Of a DNA stretch of 15,570 nucleotides, positions 6,482 to 13,752 are shown one piece after another. The notes beneath the pieces were generated by a model, which was not told the DNA's origin, ran no database searches, and was given only the letters and a program-made list of their open reading frames with translations. Source of the DNA: Clostridia bacterium (lineage in GTDB: Bacteria > Bacillota > Clostridia > Christensenellales > Borkfalkiaceae); NCBI GenBank assembly GCA_017452305.1, contig JAFTMQ010000076.1, forward strand, positions 1-15,570, written 5' to 3'. The translations under genes were made by a program, and so were the position numbers. Positions within the stretch are counted from its first letter, which is position 1. Each line of letters starts with the position of its first letter.

Positions 6482-8170
6482 ATGAAGAACAGCAATAAAT
6501 ACGTCAAACAATATTTCGAGCCGCAGGGCGTTACGATGGATTGGACAAAGCGTTCGTCCATTGAAAAACCGCCTATTTGGTGCAGCGTAGATTTGCGCGA
6601 CGGCAACCAAGCGCTCGTAATCCCCATGAGCTTGGAAGAGAAATTAGAATTTTTCAAGCTGTTGTGCAAGGTCGGGTTCAAGGAAATTGAAATCGGTTTT
6701 CCTGCGGCGAGTGAAACGGAATACGAATTTTGCCGTAAGCTCATCGAGGAAAATCTCATTCCCGACGACGTGACCATTCAAGTGCTTACGCAATCGCGCG
6801 AGCATATCATCGCCAAGACCTTCGAGGCAATCAAGGGCGCGAAAAGGGCGGTGGTACACTTGTATAATTCCACGTCCGTGGCGCAAAGAGAGCAGGTTTT
6901 CAAGCGCGATAAACAGGAAATTATCGACATCGCCGTCTTTGGCGCAAAGCTCTGTAAGCAATACCGCGAAAAAGCGGAAGGGCAAATCATCTTCGAGTAT
7001 TCCCCCGAAAGCTTTACGGGTACCGAGCCGGAATTTGCGGCGGAAATTTGCAACGCAGTGCTGGATATTTGGCAGCCGACGGCGGAAGATAAGACGATTA
7101 TCAATTTGCCCGTCACGGTGGCCCACTCTATGCCGCACGTATATGCCAACCAAGTCGAGTATATGTGCAAGAACTTGAAAAACCGCGAAAACGTGATTAT
7201 TTCTCTGCACCCCCACAACGATAGAGGCTGTGCGGTGGCGGATAGCGAAATGGGCTTGCTTGCGGGCGGCGACCGTATCGAGGGTACTCTCTTTGGCAAC
7301 GGCGAGCGCACGGGCAACGTCGATATCGTCACGTTGGCGCTCAATATGTATTCGCAGGGCATAGATCCCAAGCTCGATTTTTCCAACCTGCCCCAAATTA
7401 TCGAAGTATATGAGCGCGTAACGAGAATGAAGGTTAGCGACAGACAGCCGTACAGCGGCGCACTCGTCTTTGCGGCGTTCTCGGGCTCTCACCAAGACGC
7501 GATTGCTAAGGGTATGAAATACCGATTAGAGCACGACGCGGCGACGTGGACGGTGCCTTATTTACCTATCGACCCTACCGACGTCGGCAGGGCGTACGAG
7601 GCGGACGTTATCCGTATCAATTCGCAGTCGGGCAAGGGGGGTATCGGCTACGTTTTGGAAACGCAGTTCAAGCTCATTTTGCCCCCGAAAATGCGCGAGG
7701 TGGTCAGCTATCACGTCAAGAGCATTTCCGACCACGCCCACAAGGAGCTTTTGCCGGGCGAGGTGTACGAAATTTTCATGCGTGACTTCGTCAACCGTCA
7801 CGATAGACTTGTCTTTATCAACGCCAAGCAGGAAGAAAGCGAGGGCGAGACGGTGCGCGTGAGCGTAGAGCTTTGCTTTGACAACGAACGCTACGTCGTG
7901 GCAACGGAAGGCACGGGCCGTTTGGACTGTATCAGCAACGCGATTAAGAAGGTTACGGGCAAGCAATATCTTTTGGAAAGCTACGTACAGCACGCCATCG
8001 AGGAAAAATCCTCGGCAAAGGCGGCGTCGTATATCGGTATCGTCGCGGACGGCGTAACCTATTGGGGTACGGGTATCCACGCCGACATCGCCATTTCTTC
8101 CATTCGCGCACTCGTTACGGCAGTGAATAGAATGTTAGATTTGGAAGGCAGTGAAAATCTGTATAGATAA
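6482..8170 (+). CDS. leuA: 2-isopropylmalate synthase
   Basis: This enzyme condenses 2-ketoisovalerate with acetyl-CoA, the first committed step to leucine. The 562-residue product belongs to the long (yeast/actinobacterial/clostridial, type 2) LeuA group. Its N-terminal stretch ends WCSVDLRDGNQALVIPMS, with DLRDGNQA at 37-44. The TIM barrel carries GFPAAS, the metal-binding HPHND (243-247) and GNGERTGN (272-279). The C-terminal part (about 440-562), with VELCFDNERY, GTGRLDCISNA and GTGIHADIAISSIRALVTAVNR, is the leucine-binding regulatory domain, so feedback inhibition is expected. The start at 6482 was preferred over an in-frame ATG at 6437, which lies only 3 nt after the T-box terminator and has no ribosome binding site. 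GGTAGGA precedes 6482. It is the first gene after the leucine T-box, 36 nt before ilvB. Confidence 0.95.
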   Translation: MKNSNKYVKQYFEPQGVTMDWTKRSSIEKPPIWCSVDLRDGNQALVIPMSLEEKLEFFKLLCKVGFKEIEIGFPAASETEYEFCRKLIEENLIPDDVTIQVLTQSREHIIAKTFEAIKGAKRAVVHLYNSTSVAQREQVFKRDKQEIIDIAVFGAKLCKQYREKAEGQIIFEYSPESFTGTEPEFAAEICNAVLDIWQPTAEDKTIINLPVTVAHSMPHVYANQVEYMCKNLKNRENVIISLHPHNDRGCAVADSEMGLLAGGDRIEGTLFGNGERTGNVDIVTLALNMYSQGIDPKLDFSNLPQIIEVYERVTRMKVSDRQPYSGALVFAAFSGSHQDAIAKGMKYRLEHDAATWTVPYLPIDPTDVGRAYEADVIRINSQSGKGGIGYVLETQFKLILPPKMREVVSYHVKSISDHAHKELLPGEVYEIFMRDFVNRHDRLVFINAKQEESEGETVRVSVELCFDNERYVVATEGTGRLDCISNAIKKVTGKQYLLESYVQHAIEEKSSAKAASYIGIVADGVTYWGTGIHADIAISSIRALVTAVNRMLDLEGSENLYR

Positions 8171-8206
8171 GTGAAATTAACAGCAAAAAACAAGGAGTAA
8201 ACAAGT

Positions 8207-9883
8207 ATGCAATTAAACGGCGCGCAAATTTTAATACGCACCCTCATCGAGCAGGGCGTCACCGACGTCTTCGGTTATCCCGGCGGGCAGGTCATCAATA
8301 TTTACGACGCTTTGTATGAATATAAAGACGAAATCAACCACGTCCTCACCGCGCACGAGCAAGGCGCGTCGCACGCGGCGGACGGGTATTCCCGCGCGAC
8401 GGGCAAGGTCGGCGTTTGTATCGCAACGAGCGGTCCCGGCGCAACCAACCTCGTCACGGGTATCGCGACGGCAATGCTCGATAGCATACCCATGGTCGCG
8501 ATCACGGGCAACGTACCCTGCTCTCTCATCGGCAAGGACAGCTTCCAAGAAATCGACATTACGGGCGTAACCCTGCCCATTACCAAGCACAACTTTTTCG
8601 TGTCTAACGTCGCGGACTTGGCGGACACCCTTCGCGAGGCATTCCAAATTGCCAAATCGGGTAGGCCCGGCCCCGTGCTTGTCGATATTCCCAAGGACGT
8701 GCAGGTGGCAAAGTATGATTACGAGTCCCAACCCATCGTCGAAAAGACCCCTTTGCCCAAGGTAAAGGAAAGCGAGATTGACGAGGCGGCGGCGCTTATC
8801 AACGAGGCGAAAAAGCCGTATATCTACGTCGGCGGCGGCGCGGCAGGCTTGGGCTTGGGCGCGGACATTCTCGCGTTTGCGGAAAAAATCGGCGCGGTGA
8901 TCGGCTGTTCGTTTATGGGACTTTCGGCGGTGCCGCAGGACAGCGAACGCTTCCTCGGTATGCAAGGTATGCACGGGCATTACGCGTCGAGTATGGCGCA
9001 GAACGAGGCAGACCTTATCTTGGCAGTGGGCGTGCGTTTCTCGGACAGAGCGACGGGCAACGTCGCTAAATTCGCCAAGAAGAGCAAGATTATTCAGCTT
9101 GACCCCGACAGTGCGGAAATCAACAAAAACGTGCGCGTGAATTTGGGGCTTGTCGGCGACGTAGCGGACGCCTTTGCCCGTATCGCGGCGAAGTGCAAGG
9201 ATAGCGCAAAGCCTGATTGGTTCCATGAAGTTAAGGCGTTGAAAGCGGAAGAAAAACGATTTGAGGACGAAATTGCGGCGGCGAACACCGCCCCCCTCAC
9301 CCCCAAGCAGGTATTTGAAATTATCAACGCAACCAAGCCGAAAAACACGATTATCGCCACGGACGTAGGGCAACACCAAATGTGGACGGCGCAGTACGTA
9401 GAATTTGGCGGTGCGCGGCAGTTTGTTTCGAGCGGCGGCTTGGGCACGATGGGCTTTGGCTTGGGTGCGGCAATTGGCGCGTACGTAGCCACCAAACAGC
9501 CTACGGTATTGATTACGGGCGACGGCAGTTTTGGCATGAACCTCAACGAGCTTGCCACCGCAGTCACCTATAAAATCCCCGTCGTGATCGTGCTTATGAA
9601 CAACGGCGTGTTGGGTATGGTAAGACAATGGCAAACCTTGTTCTTCGGGAAGCGGTATTCCAACACCGTCCTCACCCGCCAAACGGATTTTGTACAGCTT
9701 GCAAAAGCGTTCGGCGCAGAGGGGGTACTTGCGGAAACGCCCGTGGAATTTAAGCGTGCCTTCGAGGCGGCTTTGAAATCGGGCAAGCCCACGGTCATCG
9801 ACGCGCGTATCGACAAGGACGAAATGGTGTTGCCGATGTTGCCCCCGGGCGGCGCAATAAGCGACATTATTACAAAGGTTTAA
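8207..9883 (+). CDS. ilvB: Acetolactate synthase large (catalytic) subunit
   Basis: A 558-residue ThDP enzyme that joins two pyruvates to 2-acetolactate, or pyruvate and 2-ketobutyrate to acetohydroxybutyrate, the entry step of Val, Leu and Ile synthesis. The N-terminal ThDP-pyrimidine domain holds VFGYPGGQVINIYDAL (21-36), the catalytic Glu51 in TAHEQGASHAADGYSRATG, and SGPGATNLVTGI. A central FAD-binding-type domain follows (about 190-350). The C-terminal ThDP-diphosphate domain has SSGGLGTMGFGLGAAIGA and the metal/ThDP motif from GDGSF (438-442) to MNN (464-466). The ending MLPPGG matches anabolic AHAS large subunits rather than catabolic AlsS, and the next gene encodes the small subunit. 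AAGGAG (8192-8197) precedes the start. The 69-nt gap to ilvN is wider than usual and contains a repeat fragment. Confidence 0.95.
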   Translation: MQLNGAQILIRTLIEQGVTDVFGYPGGQVINIYDALYEYKDEINHVLTAHEQGASHAADGYSRATGKVGVCIATSGPGATNLVTGIATAMLDSIPMVAITGNVPCSLIGKDSFQEIDITGVTLPITKHNFFVSNVADLADTLREAFQIAKSGRPGPVLVDIPKDVQVAKYDYESQPIVEKTPLPKVKESEIDEAAALINEAKKPYIYVGGGAAGLGLGADILAFAEKIGAVIGCSFMGLSAVPQDSERFLGMQGMHGHYASSMAQNEADLILAVGVRFSDRATGNVAKFAKKSKIIQLDPDSAEINKNVRVNLGLVGDVADAFARIAAKCKDSAKPDWFHEVKALKAEEKRFEDEIAAANTAPLTPKQVFEIINATKPKNTIIATDVGQHQMWTAQYVEFGGARQFVSSGGLGTMGFGLGAAIGAYVATKQPTVLITGDGSFGMNLNELATAVTYKIPVVIVLMNNGVLGMVRQWQTLFFGKRYSNTVLTRQTDFVQLAKAFGAEGVLAETPVEFKRAFEAALKSGKPTVIDARIDKDEMVLPMLPPGGAISDIITKV

Positions 9884-9917
9884 CGCGTATATACTTCGCA
9901 TTAAACGAACACGTACA
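9882..9917 (+). repeat. Truncated copy of the dispersed palindromic element
   Basis: CGTATATACTTCGCA at 9886-9900 is an exact inverted match to 13655-13669, the end of the palindromic element in the ilvD-leuC gap. A few bases on, CACGTAC (9910-9916) resembles the element core. The remainder of the element is missing, so this looks like a decayed or internally deleted copy abutting the ilvB stop codon. Confidence 0.55.
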
Positions 9918-9952
9918 ATCAACTACAATTCAGCACTCAAAGGAGACTTCCA

Positions 9953-10450
9953 ATGGAAAATAAATTTGTAATCGCAGTATACGTAGATAACCAAGCGGGC
10001 GTATTGACGCGCGTAACGGCAATGTTTACCCGCCGCGGCTTCAACATCGACGCGTTGACGGTAGGCGAAACCGAACGCCGCGAATATTCCCGTATCACCA
10101 TATCCATGCAGTGCGACGACAACGCAAAAACGCAGCTCATCAACCAACTTAAAAAGCTACTCGTCGTCAAAAAGGTGGAAGTTTTAGAGGACGAGCCCAT
10201 CAAGCGTGAGCTTATGCTCATCAAGGTAGAAAACCGCTCGGAAAATCGTAGCGACATTATGACGGCGGTGGACGTATTCCGCGCGAGCGTTATCGACTAT
10301 TCCACCGAGTCTATGTGTATCGAGGTGACGGGGCAGCCCTCGAAAATCGACGCGTTCGTCAAGCTTATGCAGCCCTTTGGCATTTTGGAAATGTGCCGCA
10401 CGGGTATCGTCGCATTAGAGCGCGGCGCAAACACTCTCTTCAACGACTAA
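9953..10450 (+). CDS. ilvN: Acetolactate synthase small (regulatory) subunit
   Basis: A 165-residue regulatory partner of IlvB that raises its activity and confers feedback inhibition, usually by valine. An N-terminal ACT domain (about 5-75) is recognisable from VDNQAGVLTRVTAMFTRRGF, then NIDALTVGET and RITI. The second half (about 85-160), with ELMLIKV, a stretch ending VIDYSTESMCIEVTG, and GILEMCRTGIVALERG, is the typical IlvN/IlvH C-terminal domain. The length is normal for the family. AAAGGAG (9939-9945) sets the start. It lies directly downstream of ilvB, as expected for a subunit pair. Confidence 0.95.
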   Translation: MENKFVIAVYVDNQAGVLTRVTAMFTRRGFNIDALTVGETERREYSRITISMQCDDNAKTQLINQLKKLLVVKKVEVLEDEPIKRELMLIKVENRSENRSDIMTAVDVFRASVIDYSTESMCIEVTGQPSKIDAFVKLMQPFGILEMCRTGIVALERGANTLFND

Positions 10451-10463
10451 CGCCTACGGCGTT
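10449..10463 (+). repeat. Mini-hairpin overlapping the ilvN stop codon
   Basis: AACGCC (10449-10454), loop TAC and GGCGTT (10458-10463) form a perfect 6-bp stem that begins on the last two bases of the ilvN stop codon. It has the same architecture (short perfect stem, 3-nt loop) as the array upstream of ilvD, and no T-run follows, so it is not an intrinsic terminator. Confidence 0.5.
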
Positions 10464-10514
10464 GTCCATAAACTAAAAACTAAAAAAATTATCATAAAAA
10501 GGACGGAAAACATT

Positions 10515-11531
10515 ATGGCAAACAGAATTTTCTATCAACAAGATTGCGACTTGAACAAATTGAACGGCAAAACGGTAGCCATCATCGGTTACGGCTCGCG
10601 GGGCCACGCGCATGCGCTTAACTTGCACGAATCGGGCGTCAAGGTTGTCGTTGGTCTTTACGAGGGCAGCAAGAGCTGGGCGAAAGCGGAAGCGCAAGGC
10701 ATGACGGTTATGACTTCGGCGGAAGCGGCGAAGGTTGCGGACATTATCATGATCCTCATCAACGACGAAAAGCAAGCAAAGCTTTACGAAGAAAGCATCG
10801 CTCCTTACCTCTCCGAAGGAAAGACCTTGGCATTCGCGCACGGCTTTAACGTGCACTATGGCTGCATTAAGCCCCCGAAGGACGTCAACGTAATCATGAT
10901 TGCACCCAAAGGCCCCGGCCACACCGTTCGCAGCGAATATTTGGCTGGCAAAGGCGTGCCTTGCCTTATCGCGGTAGAGCAAGACGCAACGGGCGACGCT
11001 TTGGAAATCGGCTTGGCTTACGCACTCGGTATCGGCGGTGCAAGAGCGGGCGTTTTGGAAACCAATTTCCGTACGGAAACGGAAACCGACCTCTTCGGCG
11101 AACAAGCCGTACTTTGCGGCGGTGTTTGCGCGTTGATGCAAGCGGGCTTTGAAACGCTTGTCGAAGCGGGCTACGATCCTCGAAACGCTTACTTTGAATG
11201 TATCCACGAAATGAAGCTCATCGTTGACCTTATCTATCAAAGCGGCTTTGAGGGGATGCGTTATTCGGTATCTAACACCGCGGAATACGGCGACTACGTA
11301 ACCGGTCCTAAGGTAATCACCGAAGAAACGAAGAAAGCCATGAAGAAGGTTTTGGCAGACATTCAAAGCGGCGCATTCGCAAAAGAATTCCTCGCCGACA
11401 TGGCAAAGGGCAAGGACAGCAACTTCCTCGCAATGCGTAAAGAAGCGGCAGAACACCCCGCGGAAGTGGTGGGCAAGGATATCCGTAAGTTGTATAGCTG
11501 GGCGGATGAAGAGAAATTCATCAACAACTAA
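10515..11531 (+). CDS. ilvC: Ketol-acid reductoisomerase, class I
   Basis: A 338-residue enzyme that isomerises and reduces acetolactate or acetohydroxybutyrate to the 2,3-dihydroxy acids. The N-terminal Rossmann domain has GYGSRGHAHALNLHESG (25-41). The cofactor-specificity loop reads GLYEGSKSW (47-55). The C-terminal knotted domain contributes the Mg2+ and catalytic residues Asp192 and Glu196 (TDLFGEQ), Glu228 and Glu232 (ECIHEMK) and Ser253, along with His109 and Lys132 (PKGPGH). The length is that of the short class I type. The loop has Tyr49-Glu50 where NADPH enzymes commonly place Arg, so NADH or dual use is possible (inference). The ribosome binding site AAAGGACGG is imperfect. The gene sits 64 nt after ilvN and 368 nt before ilvD. 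Confidence 0.95.
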   Translation: MANRIFYQQDCDLNKLNGKTVAIIGYGSRGHAHALNLHESGVKVVVGLYEGSKSWAKAEAQGMTVMTSAEAAKVADIIMILINDEKQAKLYEESIAPYLSEGKTLAFAHGFNVHYGCIKPPKDVNVIMIAPKGPGHTVRSEYLAGKGVPCLIAVEQDATGDALEIGLAYALGIGGARAGVLETNFRTETETDLFGEQAVLCGGVCALMQAGFETLVEAGYDPRNAYFECIHEMKLIVDLIYQSGFEGMRYSVSNTAEYGDYVTGPKVITEETKKAMKKVLADIQSGAFAKEFLADMAKGKDSNFLAMRKEAAEHPAEVVGKDIRKLYSWADEEKFINN

Positions 11532-11658
11532 AACGGACGTATAAGGGCGCATCTTCATCACAAAAACGGAACCTGCCCTAAGTCACGTACTACTTGTACG
11601 TTCCTGTCGGGCAGAACCGCGTGTTTTGCGCGAACCTGCAACCCTTCTCCGCCGTTTT
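11530..11658 (+). repeat. Dispersed imperfect-palindrome element, copy 1
   Basis: AAAACGG (11530-11536, overlapping the ilvC stop) pairs with CCGTTTT (11652-11658) and bounds a 129-nt element. Inside, CTGCCC (11573-11578) pairs with GGGCAG (11609-11614). At the tip, ACGTAC (11585-11590) pairs with GTACGT (11596-11601) around a 5-nt loop. The core 11582-11605 matches the reverse complement of 13602-13626 at about 22 of 25 aligned positions. Both copies begin AAAACG and end CGTTTT, so they belong to one family. No open frame or transposase is associated with it. Confidence 0.65.
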
Positions 11659-11680
11659 CAAACGACGTATATCTTAAATG
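11659..11680 (+). repeat. Head fragment of the palindromic element
   Basis: AAACGACGTATATCTT (from about 11660) resembles the start of the element as seen at 9882 (AACGCGTATATACTT) and in the reverse complement of 13673. It lies immediately after copy 1 and before the hairpin array and seems to be a leftover of another insertion or a duplicated boundary. Confidence 0.35.
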
Positions 11681-11884
11681 CATTGCAAGCCGATAGCTTG
11701 CGTGAATTGAAATCAAAGATTTCATGATTCGATTTACTGCGTAAATCATGAATTGCAAAGCACAGCTTTGCATTGTGGCTATAAATATAAGCAATAATGC
11801 CGACGAAGTCGGCAATTCATGAAAGGCAACGCCTTTCAATTCATGGCGTAGCCACTTCATGAAAAACACAGTTTTTCAATTCAT
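11681..11884 (+). repeat. Array of about eight mini-hairpins upstream of ilvD
   Basis: A run of short perfect inverted repeats, mostly with 3-nt loops: GCAAGC/GCTTGC (11685-11701, loop 5), TGAAATC/GATTTCA (11708-11724), GATTTAC/GTAAATC (11731-11747), TGCAAAGC/GCTTTGCA (11754-11772), TGCCGAC/GTCGGCA (11798-11814), TGAAAGGC/GCCTTTCA (11820-11838), TGGC/GCCA (11844-11854) and TGAAAAAC/GTTTTTCA (11860-11878). Stem sequences differ but each is self-complementary. ATTCAT or TTCATG separates many of them. The array ends 5 nt before the CGGAG ribosome binding site of ilvD. It is not a CRISPR, because the repeated part is the spacer-like junction and the units are folded. The function is unknown. Confidence 0.8.
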
Positions 11885-11899
11885 TTTTCGGAGAAAAAC

Positions 11900-13558
11900 A
11901 TGATTAAAGACACCATTGTAGACGGCTTTCAAAACGCGCCGCACAGATCTCTTTACCACGCGCTCGGTTTGACGGACGAGGAGCTTTCCCGTCCCCTTAT
12001 CGGCGTGGTATGCTCGCACAACGAAATCGTACCCGGCCACACCAACCTCGACAAAATCGCGCAAGCGGTAAAAATGGGGGTGGCGATGGCAGGCGGTACG
12101 CCCATTATGTTCCCTGCAATCACCGTTTGCGACGGTATCGCAATGGGGCACAAGGGTATGAAATATTCCCTCGTCACCCGCGATTTGATTGCGGATTCTA
12201 CCGAGGCGATGGTGCTTGCGCACGGCTTTGACGGGCTCGTTATGATCCCCAACTGCGACAAAAACGTGCCCGGTCTTTTGATGGCGGCGGCGAGATTAAA
12301 TATCCCCACCGTCTTCGTAAGCGGCGGCCCTATGCTTGCAGGCAGGGTAGGGGGCAAAAAGCGCTCTCTGTCGAGTATGTTCGAGGCGGTTGGCGCGTAC
12401 ACAGCAGGAAAAATCAGTGAAGAACAGCTCACCGAATTTGAAAGAAAGGTCTGCCCGACGTGCGGCTCGTGCTCGGGTATGTACACGGCGAATTCTATGA
12501 ACTGCCTCACCGAGGTGTTGGGTATGGGCTTACGCGGCAACGGCACAATCCCTGCCGTCTATTCTTCGCGTATCGAGCTTGCCAAGCACGCAGGTATGCA
12601 AGTTATGGAGCTTGTGAAAAAGAATATCCGTCCTCGCGATATTATGACGGCGGCGGCAATCAAAAACGCAATCACTGCGGACATGGCGCTTGGTTGTTCC
12701 ACGAACAGCATGCTTCACTTGCCCGCAATCGCCAACGAGTGCGAAGTGCCTTTTGACTTGGACGAGGTCAATGAAATTAGCGAAAAAACGCCGAATTTGT
12801 GCCACCTCGCCCCCGCAGGCCCTACCTATATGGAGGACTTGAACGAGGCGGGCGGCGTATATGCCGTCTTGAAAGAGTTGGAAAAGCTCAATCTTTTGGA
12901 TACGTCCGTAATGACTTGCACGGGCAAGACCATGAAAGAAAACTTGGAAGGGGTGGTCAACCTCGATGAAGAGGTAATCCGCAAGCCCGAAAACGCGTTT
13001 GGCAAGACGGGCGGTATTGCGGTGCTCAAAGGCAACCTTGCCCCCGACGGCTGTGTGGTAAAACGTGCGGCTGTCGCGCCCGAAATGCTCGTGCACGAGG
13101 GGCCTGCCAAGGTATTTGAAAGCGAGGAAGAGTGTATCGCGGCAATCTACGGTGGAAAAATTGTCAAGGGCGACGTGGTGGTGATCCGTTACGAGGGTCC
13201 TGCGGGCGGTCCGGGTATGCGCGAAATGCTTTCTCCCACGTCCGCAATCGCGGGTATGGGCTTGGATAAGGACGTAGCCCTCATCACCGACGGCAGATTT
13301 TCCGGCGCAACGCGCGGCGCGTCTATCGGCCACGTATCCCCCGAGGCGGTTTCGGGCGGGCCGATTGCCTACGTGCAAAACGGGGATATCATCGCTATCG
13401 ATATTCCAAATTATAAAATCGAACTCAAAGTATCCGACGAAGAGCTTGCCAAGCGCAAGGCAAACACCGTCTTGAAAAAGAAAGAGGTGAGCGGCTACTT
13501 AAAGCGTTACGCGGCGCAGGTAAGCTCCGCCGACAAAGGCGCGATTATCAATAAATAA
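11900..13558 (+). CDS. ilvD: Dihydroxy-acid dehydratase
   Basis: A 552-residue Fe-S dehydratase that turns the 2,3-dihydroxy acids into 2-ketoisovalerate and 2-keto-3-methylvalerate, the branch point to Val, Leu and Ile. IlvD/Edd landmarks are CDGIAMGH (77-84), NCDKNVPG (118-125) with cluster ligand Cys119, PTCGSCSGMYTANSMNCL (186-203) with Cys188 and Cys191, and GPAGGPGMREM with DGRFSGATRG in the C-terminal half. The position where some enzymes have a third ligand (TPCN) reads VPGH (44-47) here, as I recall for many clostridial and archaeal IlvDs. The length fits the family. CGGAG 6 nt upstream sets the start. The gene is preceded by 368 nt of repeats and followed by 194 nt containing another repeat. 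Confidence 0.95.
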   Translation: MIKDTIVDGFQNAPHRSLYHALGLTDEELSRPLIGVVCSHNEIVPGHTNLDKIAQAVKMGVAMAGGTPIMFPAITVCDGIAMGHKGMKYSLVTRDLIADSTEAMVLAHGFDGLVMIPNCDKNVPGLLMAAARLNIPTVFVSGGPMLAGRVGGKKRSLSSMFEAVGAYTAGKISEEQLTEFERKVCPTCGSCSGMYTANSMNCLTEVLGMGLRGNGTIPAVYSSRIELAKHAGMQVMELVKKNIRPRDIMTAAAIKNAITADMALGCSTNSMLHLPAIANECEVPFDLDEVNEISEKTPNLCHLAPAGPTYMEDLNEAGGVYAVLKELEKLNLLDTSVMTCTGKTMKENLEGVVNLDEEVIRKPENAFGKTGGIAVLKGNLAPDGCVVKRAAVAPEMLVHEGPAKVFESEEECIAAIYGGKIVKGDVVVIRYEGPAGGPGMREMLSPTSAIAGMGLDKDVALITDGRFSGATRGASIGHVSPEAVSGGPIAYVQNGDIIAIDIPNYKIELKVSDEELAKRKANTVLKKKEVSGYLKRYAAQVSSADKGAIINK

Positions 13559-13673
13559 AAACGAAGATACAAGCAAGACAAGGCGCGCGAGGATAACTTG
13601 AAGGAGCGTACATAGAAGTACGTGACCGAAAGTTGCCACAGCGCAACGCCGTATTGCGAAGTATATACGTTTT
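13558..13673 (-). repeat. Dispersed imperfect-palindrome element, copy 2 (inverted)
   Basis: The ends AAAACG...ATAC (13558-13570) and GTAT...CGTTTT (13661-13673) are complementary and enclose a 116-nt element. AACTT (13595-13599) pairs with AAGTT (13630-13634), and the tip CGTAC (13607-13611) pairs with GTACG (13618-13622) around a 6-nt loop. A side hairpin CGCAA/TTGCG (13642-13658) is also possible. The core and both ends match copy 1 in the opposite orientation. The outer stem sequence differs from copy 1 but still pairs, suggesting the fold is maintained. Confidence 0.65.
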
Positions 13674-13686
13674 TATTCTTTTCATC

Positions 13687-13728
13687 GAGCGTCTTTTACG
13701 CTCTAAAAAATCAGCGTACCATGTACGC
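13687..13728 (+). repeat. Two small hairpins upstream of leuC
   Basis: GAGCGT/ACGCTC (13687-13692 with 13698-13703, loop CTTTT) and GCGTAC/GTACGC (13714-13719 with 13723-13728, loop CAT). TTCAT (13681-13685) and TTGAAT (13730-13735) flank them, like the junctions in the array upstream of ilvD. They leave only about 25 nt to the leuC start and lie directly before its AAGAAGG ribosome binding site. Confidence 0.55.
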
Positions 13729-13752
13729 GTTGAATAAGAAGGTATATCAATT

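Noticed and set aside
8231..9922. A 563-codon open frame on the - strand opposite ilvB
   Set aside because: Its translation has no recognisable family pattern and it fully overlaps a clear IlvB. Long antisense frames are common opposite genes with this codon bias.
10473..11561. A 362-codon open frame on the - strand opposite ilvC
   Set aside because: A shadow of ilvC with no family motifs and composition typical of an antisense translation.
11558..11869. A 103-codon - strand frame in the ilvC-ilvD gap
   Set aside because: It consists of translated repeat and hairpin DNA, with no ribosome binding site support or family resemblance.
11681..11884. CRISPR array
   Set aside because: There are no identical 25-37 nt repeats and no regular unique spacers. 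The recurring part is only a short TTCAT junction and each unit is an independent hairpin.
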